Positions 27,987 to 35,837 of a stretch of 64,000 bases of DNA are shown piece after piece. Every line of letters starts with the position of its first letter. Position 1 is the first letter of the stretch. This DNA is from Desulfosarcina widdelii (GTDB lineage: Bacteria; Desulfobacterota; Desulfobacteria; Desulfobacterales; Desulfosarcinaceae), in contig NZ_AP021875.1 of NCBI RefSeq assembly GCF_009688965.1, forward strand, positions 5,208,001 to 5,272,000, read 5' to 3'. Under the pieces are notes generated by a model. The model ran no database searches, was not told the origin of the DNA, and saw nothing but the letters and a program-made list of their open reading frames with translations. The position numbers and the translations under genes were made by a program.

Positions 27987-28328
27987 TCAGTCGATATATT
28001 TCATCCCTATCCCAAATTGGATAGTGTTTTCGTGCGATAATCTTTGGGACCATTTAACCTTCGCCAAACAGATGGACCGCGGCTGTTCTCTGTCGGCCAT
28101 GGATTGCTGTGTGGGGGAGTAACTGACGATTCGCACAACAAGGATAGTATCGGATTTGAAATTTTGAGATGTTTCGATATATAATCCTTCACTTGAATAA
28201 TTACACATGACGCCATCCGATACTCGAACGGCAGCGTCGCTAGTGTATGGTTGGCACTTGACGGTCGCCATAGTTTGATTGCGCGAATACGCGCGTCTTG
28301 CCTTTTCTTTGGTTGCGATGTCTTCCAT
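27987..28328 (-). CDS. PilZ-domain c-di-GMP-binding protein
   Basis: The 113-residue protein is little more than one PilZ domain. The N-terminal Arg motif (KARRAYSRNQTM, RxxxR type) and the CNYSSEGLYIET segment (D/NxSxxG type, with Asn for the usual Asp) are the c-di-GMP contacts. The C-terminal barrel strand is HENTIQFGIGMKYI. It would bind c-di-GMP and act on a partner; no partner is adjacent. The Asn may lower affinity. No good ribosome site precedes ATG 28328. A longer overlapping reading frame on the same strand is only a shadow. Confidence 0.75.
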   Translation of the reverse strand: MEDIATKEKARRAYSRNQTMATVKCQPYTSDAAVRVSDGVMCNYSSEGLYIETSQNFKSDTILVVRIVSYSPTQQSMADREQPRSICLAKVKWSQRLSHENTIQFGIGMKYID

Positions 28329-28492
28329 TTCTTCACCATTGGCCAGAATTTTTATGATGAACCTGGTTTAATCAGTTGCCGTGATCAGGTTGGGCATCAA
28401 CATGGTCGCTGTTGGCAGGAGTATCTGAATAGGGCGAAGAACATCGGAGTTGGAATTATTATGATTAACCTGAGACTATTTTATTCATCAGC

Positions 28493-28660
28493 TTAGAATA
28501 GACCGAAGTAAAGTATACCAAAACTTGGATAATACAAACCAAACATGCTCAGAGACGATCCATACGGATAACCGTACCAGTGAGCAAAAGAATTTGATCC
28601 AGAAGCTATAACAAGGGTAATGGCCAATATCGGTATTAAGATGGTTTTAATTTTATTCAT
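28493..28660 (-). CDS. 55-residue exported peptide
   Basis: This short gene reads MNKIKTILIPILAITLVIAS, then a signal-peptidase site after SNSFA. The mature peptide is about 28 residues, rich in Tyr, Gly, Phe and Leu (HWYGYPYGSSLSMFGLYYPS). The ATG follows AAAGGAG at ideal spacing. Upstream are the same conserved leader as gene 9431-9835 and a perfect sigma-54 promoter at 28751-28766. This regulatory equipment for so small a peptide argues that it is real. Function unknown: a membrane-active or surface peptide is possible. Confidence 0.65.
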   Translation of the reverse strand: MNKIKTILIPILAITLVIASGSNSFAHWYGYPYGSSLSMFGLYYPSFGILYFGLF

Positions 28661-28670
28661 TTGTTGACTC

Positions 28671-28714
28671 CTTTGTTAGCGGTTAACAACGATTTGAAAT
28701 AGTCCGTTTTGACT
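28671..28714 (-). promoter_or_regulatory. Conserved 5' leader (copy 2)
   Basis: Same two sequence blocks as the leader at 9846-9890, including the Shine-Dalgarno neighbourhood and the distal TTGAAATAGTCCGTTTTGAC block. See copy 1. Confidence 0.5.
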
Positions 28715-28750
28715 TGATTCTTTCTAAAACTTCTCTATTATTTTTAATTG

Positions 28751-28766
28751 AGCAATGTATGTGCCA
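28751..28766 (-). promoter_or_regulatory. Sigma-54 promoter of the 55-residue exported peptide
   Basis: On the minus strand TGGCACATACATTGCT is an exact match to TGGCAC-N5-TTGCT. The predicted start is near 28740, about 80 bases before the ATG, the same leader length as for gene 9431-9835. Confidence 0.8.
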
Positions 28767-29066
28767 AGACAGAGATATGCTTGTGTAAGACAGACATAAT
28801 AGGCTGAAAATATACCTTATTAATTAATTGTGGTGACCTAAGCAAATTAAGCGATGATATAAAGCTGATAAATATTTTATCACTTAATCAGCAGTATCTT
28901 TTTAACAAGCGAATAATAATTTCACATCTATTTCAGACTTTTTTGTTTGCGCTACTCCCAAACCAACGGATAATATATAATATTTTTCGTACATTTGAGG
29001 CGGTGGCCTCGATATGGTTAAATAGCCGTTGCAAAACAAATCGTTTAAGCTGGGAAGGAAGACACT

Positions 29067-29536
29067 ATGTCAGAAAGAATACCGCAAACGCTTTGCAAAG
29101 TATCATACCAATACATCCCGAATAAGCACTTGATCCAAACGTTTTGCTGGCTTTCTATTTTCTTGTGCAGAACCGGACATGCCGATCAGGTGGCGCTGAA
29201 GTACAAAGAACTGTGGCGAGTAGAGAAAGTCTTCCGGGACGTCAAGTCGTTACTTACGACCCGTCCGATCTTCCACCAGAAAGACCGGACGATCCGAGGC
29301 CATGTCTTTTGCAGCTTCCTGGACTGGTCCTTCGCAAAAAGCTTGATCGGCGTCTGTCGAAAACGGGCCACCGTTTTGAGTGAGCCGAGATCAAGCAGGA
29401 CTTGAAATCCCTGCAACAGGTAACCATTGAAGAGGATGGCAGGCGCCTTCCCATCAGGAGCCAAAGCAAGGGCGTATGCGGTAAGATCTTCCAGGCAGTT
29501 GGCGTGGCAATGCCGCCGACGATACAGGACGCTTAA
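29067..29536 (+). pseudogene. Decayed IS1634-type transposase C-terminus
   Basis: One frame gives VALKYKELWRVEKVFRDVKS, RPIFHQKDRTIRGHVFCSFL, the typical C-terminal block of IS1634-like DDE transposases. The reading then shifts to another frame (LVLRKKLDRRLSKTGHRFE), meets a TGA where a Trp codon is expected and resumes IKQDLKSLQQVTIEEDGRRL to GKIFQAVGVAMPPTIQDA. At least one frameshift, one nonsense codon and loss of the N-terminal two thirds make it dead. It marks the left border of the mobile/defence island. Confidence 0.75.
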
Positions 29537-29660
29537 GCCGCGTCTGAAATTTCAAAAGGTAGTGCCAAGAACAATATTGCATCCTGTTACATATTGAAAT
29601 GACGCAATATTTAAAAAACGACTGTTAAACTTGAGTTTAAATTATCACTCTAAAAGCCAC

Positions 29661-29690
29661 GGTCTCAATAAACGACCGTTTAATGAGACC
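29661..29690. repeat. Palindrome upstream of the serine recombinase
   Basis: A 30-base dyad has arms GGTCTCAATAAACG and CGTTTAATGAGACC, complementary except at one position and separated by 2 bases. A further half-site (GAGACCACCGCGGTCT) lies at about 29793-29808 and an ACGACTGTTAAAC copy at about 29615. Spaced inverted sites before a resolvase gene are typical of res sites that also act as operators. The assignment is inference. Confidence 0.5.
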
Positions 29691-29820
29691 AGAAACCCAC
29701 AATCAAATATATTGCGTTTTCCCAGCCAAAAAAGTATCATTCCGCAGTCTCTTTTTCTAAGTTTCATTATTTCCAAAAACACGACATTTTTTGAGACCAC
29801 CGCGGTCTGTTGGAGAAGCC

Positions 29821-30381
29821 ATGGGCAGAATGATAGGCTACGCTAGGGTCAGCACCCCAGATCAGTCTCTGGATCTTCAGATTGACGACTTGAAAGCCGC
29901 CGGCTGCAAAAAAATATTCACAGACAAGATAAGCGGAGCCAGAGCTGAACGCCCAGGGCTTGATGGTTGCATTAAAACGCTGAGGGGAGGGGATACCTTA
30001 ATGGTGTGGCGTTTGGATCGTTTGGGGCGATCCATGCCGCATCTTGTGACTGTTGTGACCGAACTCAGGGATAAAAAGATAGGCTTCATATCCCTGCGAG
30101 ACGGTGTGATAGACACCACAACAGCTTCTGGTGAGCTGATTTTCAACATCTTTGCCGCACTCGCCCAGTTCGACCGAGAATTGATCAGGGAAAGAACGCG
30201 GGCAGGTCTAAAAGCAGCCAGGGCCAGAGGTCGAAGCGGCGGCCGGAAGCCAGTGGCCAGGGAGGATCCACGTGTCATTGCGGCTAAAAAGATGCATGCG
30301 GACATGGACCTGAGCATTTCTGAGATCTGTAAAACACTAAAAATATCCAAAGCAACGCTATATCGCTATATTAAGATGTGA
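29821..30381 (+). CDS. Serine recombinase (resolvase/invertase family)
   Basis: The 186-residue product starts MGRMIGYARVSTPDQSLDLQ, with the nucleophile Ser in YARVST. It continues with LRGGDTLMVWRLDRLGRSMP, LIFNIFAALAQFDRELIRER, and a C-terminal helix-turn-helix (DLSISEICKTLKISKATLYR). This is the full length of a Tn3 resolvase/Pin invertase. The start at 29821 is chosen over 29791 because the family N-terminus begins there. It forms synaptic complexes at paired sites; the palindrome at 29661-29690 is the likely target. It is 258 bases upstream of the helicase-methylase operon, with no transposase partner. It may be a relic of the element that brought the operon, or may invert or resolve DNA there. 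Confidence 0.88.
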   Translation: MGRMIGYARVSTPDQSLDLQIDDLKAAGCKKIFTDKISGARAERPGLDGCIKTLRGGDTLMVWRLDRLGRSMPHLVTVVTELRDKKIGFISLRDGVIDTTTASGELIFNIFAALAQFDRELIRERTRAGLKAARARGRSGGRKPVAREDPRVIAAKKMHADMDLSISEICKTLKISKATLYRYIKM

Positions 30382-30638
30382 TAAGAGTTATCTTAAAAAA
30401 AACAAATACGCCATTGTGTTTGATTGGCATAGAACATAGTTGCTTAAAGAACTGTACGAACATGTAGAGTAGCAACGTTGAAAGATAGTTGCGCTGGATC
30501 TTATTGTTATGGTGGAGATTTGGCGCTTATGGTAATGCCGAAGAGTACAATGGCCCTTGCAAAACACATGGTTAAGATTGTCGGTCATCTGAAATAACAA
30601 CCTATGGATAAGAATGAGTATAATTAAGGGGGACCATC

Positions 30639-33600
30639 ATGGACGTGTTCGGGTTGCGTGACCGTCTCATTGAAGATTACTCTGATTTTGTAAAAGGCTT
30701 CATCCATATCCTTGACGCGCGCATATCCCAACAGGTTGAAGAGGAACTGAATACCGGGCTTTTGTGGCCGGACCCCTTGATCCAACTCAATCCATCGTTT
30801 GAACTCGGGGAAACGGTTGACGAATTGGTGAAAGACGGAATCCTTCACGAGATTTGTTCCAAGATCTTCCGCAAGGGTAAAAGCGATACAGGGATTGACC
30901 GAGATGGAGTGTCCCTGTGGCTTCACAAACACCAAGCCGAGGCCACAAAGGTTGCATCCAAAGGCCACAACTATGTTCTGACAACAGGTACAGGTTCCGG
31001 CAAAAGCCTGGCCTATATTATTCCCATCGTAAACCACATCCTGAATAATGGCCCAGGTCGGGGAATCCAAGCGATTATCGTCTATCCCATGAATGCCTTG
31101 GCAAACAGCCAGGAGGGGGAGCTGAGAAAATTTCTCTGCCACGGTTTTCCAGATGGAAAAGGGCCTGTCTCATTTGCACGTTATACCGGTCAGGAATCTG
31201 ATGAACGGAAACAGGAAATTATTTCAAGCCCGCCGGATATTCTATTAACAAACTACGTTATGCTTGAACTTCTTCTGACTCGAAATCAGGAAAAACCTTT
31301 GATCGAAGGAGGCAAACATCTTCGTTTTCTGGTTTTTGATGAGTTACATACATATAGAGGGCGGCAAGGGGCCGATGTCTCCATGCTGGTTCGCAGGACC
31401 AAGGATGCCTTTGCCTCCAAGAAAATACAATGTGTTGGTACATCTGCAACTTTATCAACGAGTGGAACCTATGCCCAACAAATGAAAGAAGTTGCGAAAG
31501 TTGCATCAACAATTTTCGGAGATGAAGTGCAGTCTGAACATGTAATAGGAGAAACTTTAAGACGCGCCACAAAAGAAGAAAATGATTCTGATGCGGAGTT
31601 CCTCAATAGATTGCGGCAGAGGTTGGAAGATAATGAAATTGAACCTCCTTGTGATTACAATGGATACGTTGTTGATGCCTTGTCATCTTGGATAGAAACT
31701 GTCTTTGGTATAGCGCACGAAACAGAATCGGGCCGTCTTGTAAGGGCAAAACCATTAAGTATCACAGGGGAAAAAGGTGCAGCGAGAACCCTATCCGAAC
31801 TTACCGGTGTGCCGGAGGTTAGGTGTATTCAGGCCATACAAAAGCAACTCCTGGCAAGTTATTATTGTGAACCAAATCCCGATACTGGCTTCCCGGTTTT
31901 TGCTTTCCGACTACACCAATTCATTAGTCGCGGCGATACTATCTACGCCTCCCTGGAGTCAGAAGATGATCGCCACCTTACTTTTCAGGCCCAGCAGTTT
32001 GTCCCTGGCGACAGAGGGAAAATCCTTTTGCCACTCGTTTTTTGCCGGGAATGTGGCCAAGAATACTATTGCGTCAGGAAAGAACGAGACCAGGAAACTC
32101 ACGTCTCGATTTACACCTCCCGGGAACTTTCCGACCGTTTGAACGATGAAAATACTGAACCCGGATTCTTGTTTACCAGTTCGACGGACCCATGGCCGGA
32201 AGGGGGTGAACAACTCCTGGAAAGGCTTCCTGATGACTGGATTGAAGATCATAGGGGTATCCGCAGGGTAAAACCATCACGAAGGAAGAACCTACCTGAT
32301 TCGATACGTGTTTCCACCAAAGGCGAGGAAAGCGAAAAGGGGATTGATATGCAATACCTTCCCGCGCCTTTTCGATTTTGCCTCAAGTGCGGTGTGGCCT
32401 ATAACTTCAGGCAGACTTCAGACTTCGGAAAACTCGCCTCTTTGGGTACGGAAGGTCGAAGCACCGCTACCACGATCCTGAGCCTTGCATCGACAAGATA
32501 CCTTCAAAAAGATGAATCCCTTGATCCCAGAGCCAGAAAACTGCTCAGTTTCACGGACAACCGACAGGACGCTTCACTCCAGGCGGGTCATTTTAACGAC
32601 TTTGTGGAAGTTGGTCTTCTGCGGTCAGCCCTGCATAAGGCTGTGAAGGGGGCTGGAGCTTCGGGGCTTAACCATGACACTTTGGTTCAAATGGTCTTCA
32701 ATGCTCTCGATTTGCCAAAGACCCTATATGCATCCGACCCTGATGTCCGTTTCCGCGCATTGGAGGACACTGAAAAGGCACTTCGCCAAGTAATCGGCTA
32801 CCGCCTGTATCGGGATCTGAAAAGAGGATGGCGAATTACGGCCCCCAATTTGGAGCAGTGCGGTCTCCTAGTCATTGACTATCTTTCCCTTGATGATGTT
32901 TGCCACGCCGAAGACGTTTGGGAAGACTGTCATCCGGTTTTGCAAAATGCTGAGCCAGACGTTCGCAAGAAGGTTGCAAAGACACTTCTCGATTTCATGA
33001 GACGGGAACTGGCCATCAAAGTCACCTACCTGGATCCGGAAACCCATGAAAGAATCAAACTACAAAGCTCCCAAAGGCTCCGCGCCCCTTGGGCGATAGA
33101 TGATACCGAAAAGATGGAGACATCCTCCATCCTTTACCCACGTCCCAAACGCCAAGGCCAAGATTACAGTGGAAACGTATTTTTATCCCCACGCGGCGGT
33201 TTTGGCCAATATCTTGGCCGCCCAAATACTTTTGGACAGGGCCATCCCCTATCCTTGGATGATAAACAAGAGATTTGCCGAGACCTTTTGGAGGCCCTCC
33301 GCGTAGCAGGCCTGGCCGAAGTCGTTTCGGAACCAAGTGACACGGATGACGTGCCCGGTTACCAGTTACCGGCTGCTGGATTGGTCTGGCTCCCTGGAGA
33401 CGCCAGCACGCCCTTTCATGATCCTATTCGGGTTCCCAGAGTTTCTGAAACAGGTGGAAGAACCAACCCCTTTTTCATACGGTATTATGAACAGATCGCT
33501 AACGATGGAAAGGGTATGGAGGCCAGAGAACACACGGCCCAGGTCCGCTATGAAGACCGGATTGATCGGGAGGAAAGGTTCCGCAAAGGCCATCTGCCTA

Positions 33601-35837
33601 TTCTGTATTGTTCGCCCACCATGGAACTTGGTGTGGACATCGCGGAATTGAACTGTGTGAACATGCGAAACGTTCCACCCACTCCGGCAAATTACGCGCA
33701 GAGAAGCGGCAGAGCGGGCAGGAGTGGGCAACCGGCCCTGGTTTTTTCGTATTGTTCCACTTTCCGTCCCCATGACCAATATTTTTTCAAGCGGCCTCAC
33801 TTGATGGTGGCCGGTTCCGTTACCCCTCCACGGTTGGACCTTGCCAACGAAGACCTCATCAAAACCCATGTCCATGCCGTTTGGTTGGCAGAGGCAGGAA
33901 TCCACTTGGGTACATCTTTGAAAGACGTTCTGGACCTTTCAGGTGAAAATCCGAGCCTCGCTCTTCAAGACCATGTGAGGGATGACATCGCCGCAATATC
34001 CCCTCGGGAACGAGCGGTGAAAAGAGCCAAGGACGTTCTGTCGGATATTGAAGATTGGTTGAGGGAAACTGATTGGTTCAGCGATCAATGGATTTCGGAA
34101 GTCATCAGTCAAGTGGGCACTGAATTTGAAAGGGCCTGTGAAAGGTGGCGTGGATTGTACCGTGCTGCGGCCCGTCAAGTGGATGCAATGCACCGAATCG
34201 TCAATGACCACCACAAATCCCATGATGAAAAGGAAAAAGCCAAACGACTCCGGGCCGAGGCTGAAGCCCAACTGGACCTTTTGACGGAATCCCAAAACGT
34301 GGTCGCCTCCGACTTCTACAGCTACCGGTACTTTGCAAGTGAGGGTTTTCTGCCAGGCTATAATTTCCCACGTTTACCACTGTCCGCGTTCATCCCCGGT
34401 CGCAGAAGACAAAAGGGTGTGGATGAATTTCTTTCCAGACCGCGTTTCTTGGCCATTGCCGAGTTCGGTCCACGTGCCATCGTTTATCACGAGGGGTCAC
34501 GGTTCAGAATCAACAAAGTCATTCTTCCGGTGGAGGACCGTGGTGACGGAGAGGACATCGTTACCAACGCGGCCAAGCAATGTGAGACCTGCGGCTATCT
34601 GCATCCTATTCACTCGGGGGATGGTCCTGATTTATGTGAACGATGTGGACAGCCTTTATCCATACCTTTAAGGAATCTGTTCCGTCTGCAAAACGTGGCT
34701 ACCAAGAGAGTGGAGAGGATCAATTCCGATGAGGAAGAAAGACTTCGCCTCGGCTACGAAATCAAAACGGGCATCCGTTTTTCACGCAAGAGCGGAGGAC
34801 TTTCATGTAAAACCGCATCTGTTAAGGATGGAGAAAATGTCATAGCCACTTTGGTATATGGGCACTCTTCAACTCTTTGGAGGATCAACCTTGGATGGAC
34901 CCGGCGCGCTAACAAGGATCAGCATGGGTTTGTTCTGGATACCGAGAGGGGATATTGGGCAACCAACCAGCAGGATGCCGATGATGCAGAAGACCCCTTG
35001 TCCAAAAGAAAACGGCGTGTGGTCCCCTTTGTTGAGGATACGAAAAACGCGCTCCTGTTTGAGCCTGTCCAAGATTGGGATGACACGGTAATGGCCTCCC
35101 TCCAAGCGGCTCTTAAGAATGCGATCCAGATTGAATATCAACTGGAGGATTCAGAACTTGCGGCAGAACCTCTTCCCGGAAGGGACTCACGGCATTGCCT
35201 TCTGTTCTATGAGGCCGCAGAGGGTGGAGCGGGTGTTTTACGACTTTTGTTGGAAGATGCTACCGCCTTCAATCGTGTTGCAAGACAGGCTCTTTCTCTT
35301 TGCCATTTCGATCCGGATACCGGTGAAGACTTGAGACGCCCCCCGGAAGGGAAGGAAGACTGCGAAGCGGCTTGCTACGACTGCCTTCTTTCCTATTTTA
35401 ACCAGGGCGACCACGCCATTTTGGACCGCAAGGCCATCCGCGATTTCCTTTTGCGGTTCAGGGATGCAAAGGTGGACCTATCTCCTGCGGTGCCTCCCCG
35501 TGCCATTCACTTGGAGTTGTTGAGAAATCAATGCCAATCTGGTCTGGAGAAAAACTGGCTTCAATTCCTGGAGGAGGCGGGATACAATCTGCCATCAAAG
35601 GCGCAGTTATTTCTTGAGAAATGCAAAACTCGCCCGGATTTCCTATACGATGACAAAATGGTGGCCATCTACGTGGATGGACCGCACCACGAATACCCGG
35701 AAAGGAAAGATCGGGACGCCCAGCAGATGGACTGCCTTGCCGATGTTCTGACCTACCAGGTCATTCGTTTCGGTCACCGGGATGATTGGGAACAAATTAT
35801 CGCAAGACACCCGCATATATTCGGAAGAAGATTATGA
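30639..35837 (+). CDS. DUF1998-type DEAD/DEAH helicase with C-terminal nuclease-like domain
   Basis: The product is 1732 residues. The N-terminal helicase half has Walker A TGTGSGKS (116-123), DELH box (FDELHTYRGRQGADV) and GTSATL. The C-terminal half has the PTMELGVDIAELNCVNMRNV segment and QRSGRAGRSGQP (about 1020). Putative zinc ribbons (CRECGQEYYC; CETCGY...CERCGQ) and a DUF1998/MZB-like region near 1520-1590 follow (EAAEGGAGVLRLLLED, CEAACYDCLLSYF). The last 70 residues (RPDFLYDDKMVAIYVDGPHH, then RD and VIRFGH) resemble DUF559/Vsr-type PD-(D/E)XK nucleases, with Tyr where many have Glu. A good GGGGGA site precedes the ATG. First gene of a four-gene overlapping operon, it resembles DISARM DrmA/B, Druantia DruE and Hma helicases. 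It is probably the DNA-translocating and possibly cutting component. Confidence 0.85.
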   Translation: MDVFGLRDRLIEDYSDFVKGFIHILDARISQQVEEELNTGLLWPDPLIQLNPSFELGETVDELVKDGILHEICSKIFRKGKSDTGIDRDGVSLWLHKHQAEATKVASKGHNYVLTTGTGSGKSLAYIIPIVNHILNNGPGRGIQAIIVYPMNALANSQEGELRKFLCHGFPDGKGPVSFARYTGQESDERKQEIISSPPDILLTNYVMLELLLTRNQEKPLIEGGKHLRFLVFDELHTYRGRQGADVSMLVRRTKDAFASKKIQCVGTSATLSTSGTYAQQMKEVAKVASTIFGDEVQSEHVIGETLRRATKEENDSDAEFLNRLRQRLEDNEIEPPCDYNGYVVDALSSWIETVFGIAHETESGRLVRAKPLSITGEKGAARTLSELTGVPEVRCIQAIQKQLLASYYCEPNPDTGFPVFAFRLHQFISRGDTIYASLESEDDRHLTFQAQQFVPGDRGKILLPLVFCRECGQEYYCVRKERDQETHVSIYTSRELSDRLNDENTEPGFLFTSSTDPWPEGGEQLLERLPDDWIEDHRGIRRVKPSRRKNLPDSIRVSTKGEESEKGIDMQYLPAPFRFCLKCGVAYNFRQTSDFGKLASLGTEGRSTATTILSLASTRYLQKDESLDPRARKLLSFTDNRQDASLQAGHFNDFVEVGLLRSALHKAVKGAGASGLNHDTLVQMVFNALDLPKTLYASDPDVRFRALEDTEKALRQVIGYRLYRDLKRGWRITAPNLEQCGLLVIDYLSLDDVCHAEDVWEDCHPVLQNAEPDVRKKVAKTLLDFMRRELAIKVTYLDPETHERIKLQSSQRLRAPWAIDDTEKMETSSILYPRPKRQGQDYSGNVFLSPRGGFGQYLGRPNTFGQGHPLSLDDKQEICRDLLEALRVAGLAEVVSEPSDTDDVPGYQLPAAGLVWLPGDASTPFHDPIRVPRVSETGGRTNPFFIRYYEQIANDGKGMEAREHTAQVRYEDRIDREERFRKGHLPILYCSPTMELGVDIAELNCVNMRNVPPTPANYAQRSGRAGRSGQPALVFSYCSTFRPHDQYFFKRPHLMVAGSVTPPRLDLANEDLIKTHVHAVWLAEAGIHLGTSLKDVLDLSGENPSLALQDHVRDDIAAISPRERAVKRAKDVLSDIEDWLRETDWFSDQWISEVISQVGTEFERACERWRGLYRAAARQVDAMHRIVNDHHKSHDEKEKAKRLRAEAEAQLDLLTESQNVVASDFYSYRYFASEGFLPGYNFPRLPLSAFIPGRRRQKGVDEFLSRPRFLAIAEFGPRAIVYHEGSRFRINKVILPVEDRGDGEDIVTNAAKQCETCGYLHPIHSGDGPDLCERCGQPLSIPLRNLFRLQNVATKRVERINSDEEERLRLGYEIKTGIRFSRKSGGLSCKTASVKDGENVIATLVYGHSSTLWRINLGWTRRANKDQHGFVLDTERGYWATNQQDADDAEDPLSKRKRRVVPFVEDTKNALLFEPVQDWDDTVMASLQAALKNAIQIEYQLEDSELAAEPLPGRDSRHCLLFYEAAEGGAGVLRLLLEDATAFNRVARQALSLCHFDPDTGEDLRRPPEGKEDCEAACYDCLLSYFNQGDHAILDRKAIRDFLLRFRDAKVDLSPAVPPRAIHLELLRNQCQSGLEKNWLQFLEEAGYNLPSKAQLFLEKCKTRPDFLYDDKMVAIYVDGPHHEYPERKDRDAQQMDCLADVLTYQVIRFGHRDDWEQIIARHPHIFGRRL

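Noticed and set aside
28007..28339. 110-codon minus-strand frame
   Set aside because: Overlaps the PilZ gene almost entirely in another frame. Only the 27987-28328 frame has PilZ motifs.
30382..30638. Strong sigma-70 promoter before the helicase operon
   Set aside because: A TATAAT at about 30619 is visible but no acceptable -35 box lies 15-19 bases upstream, so I did not call it.
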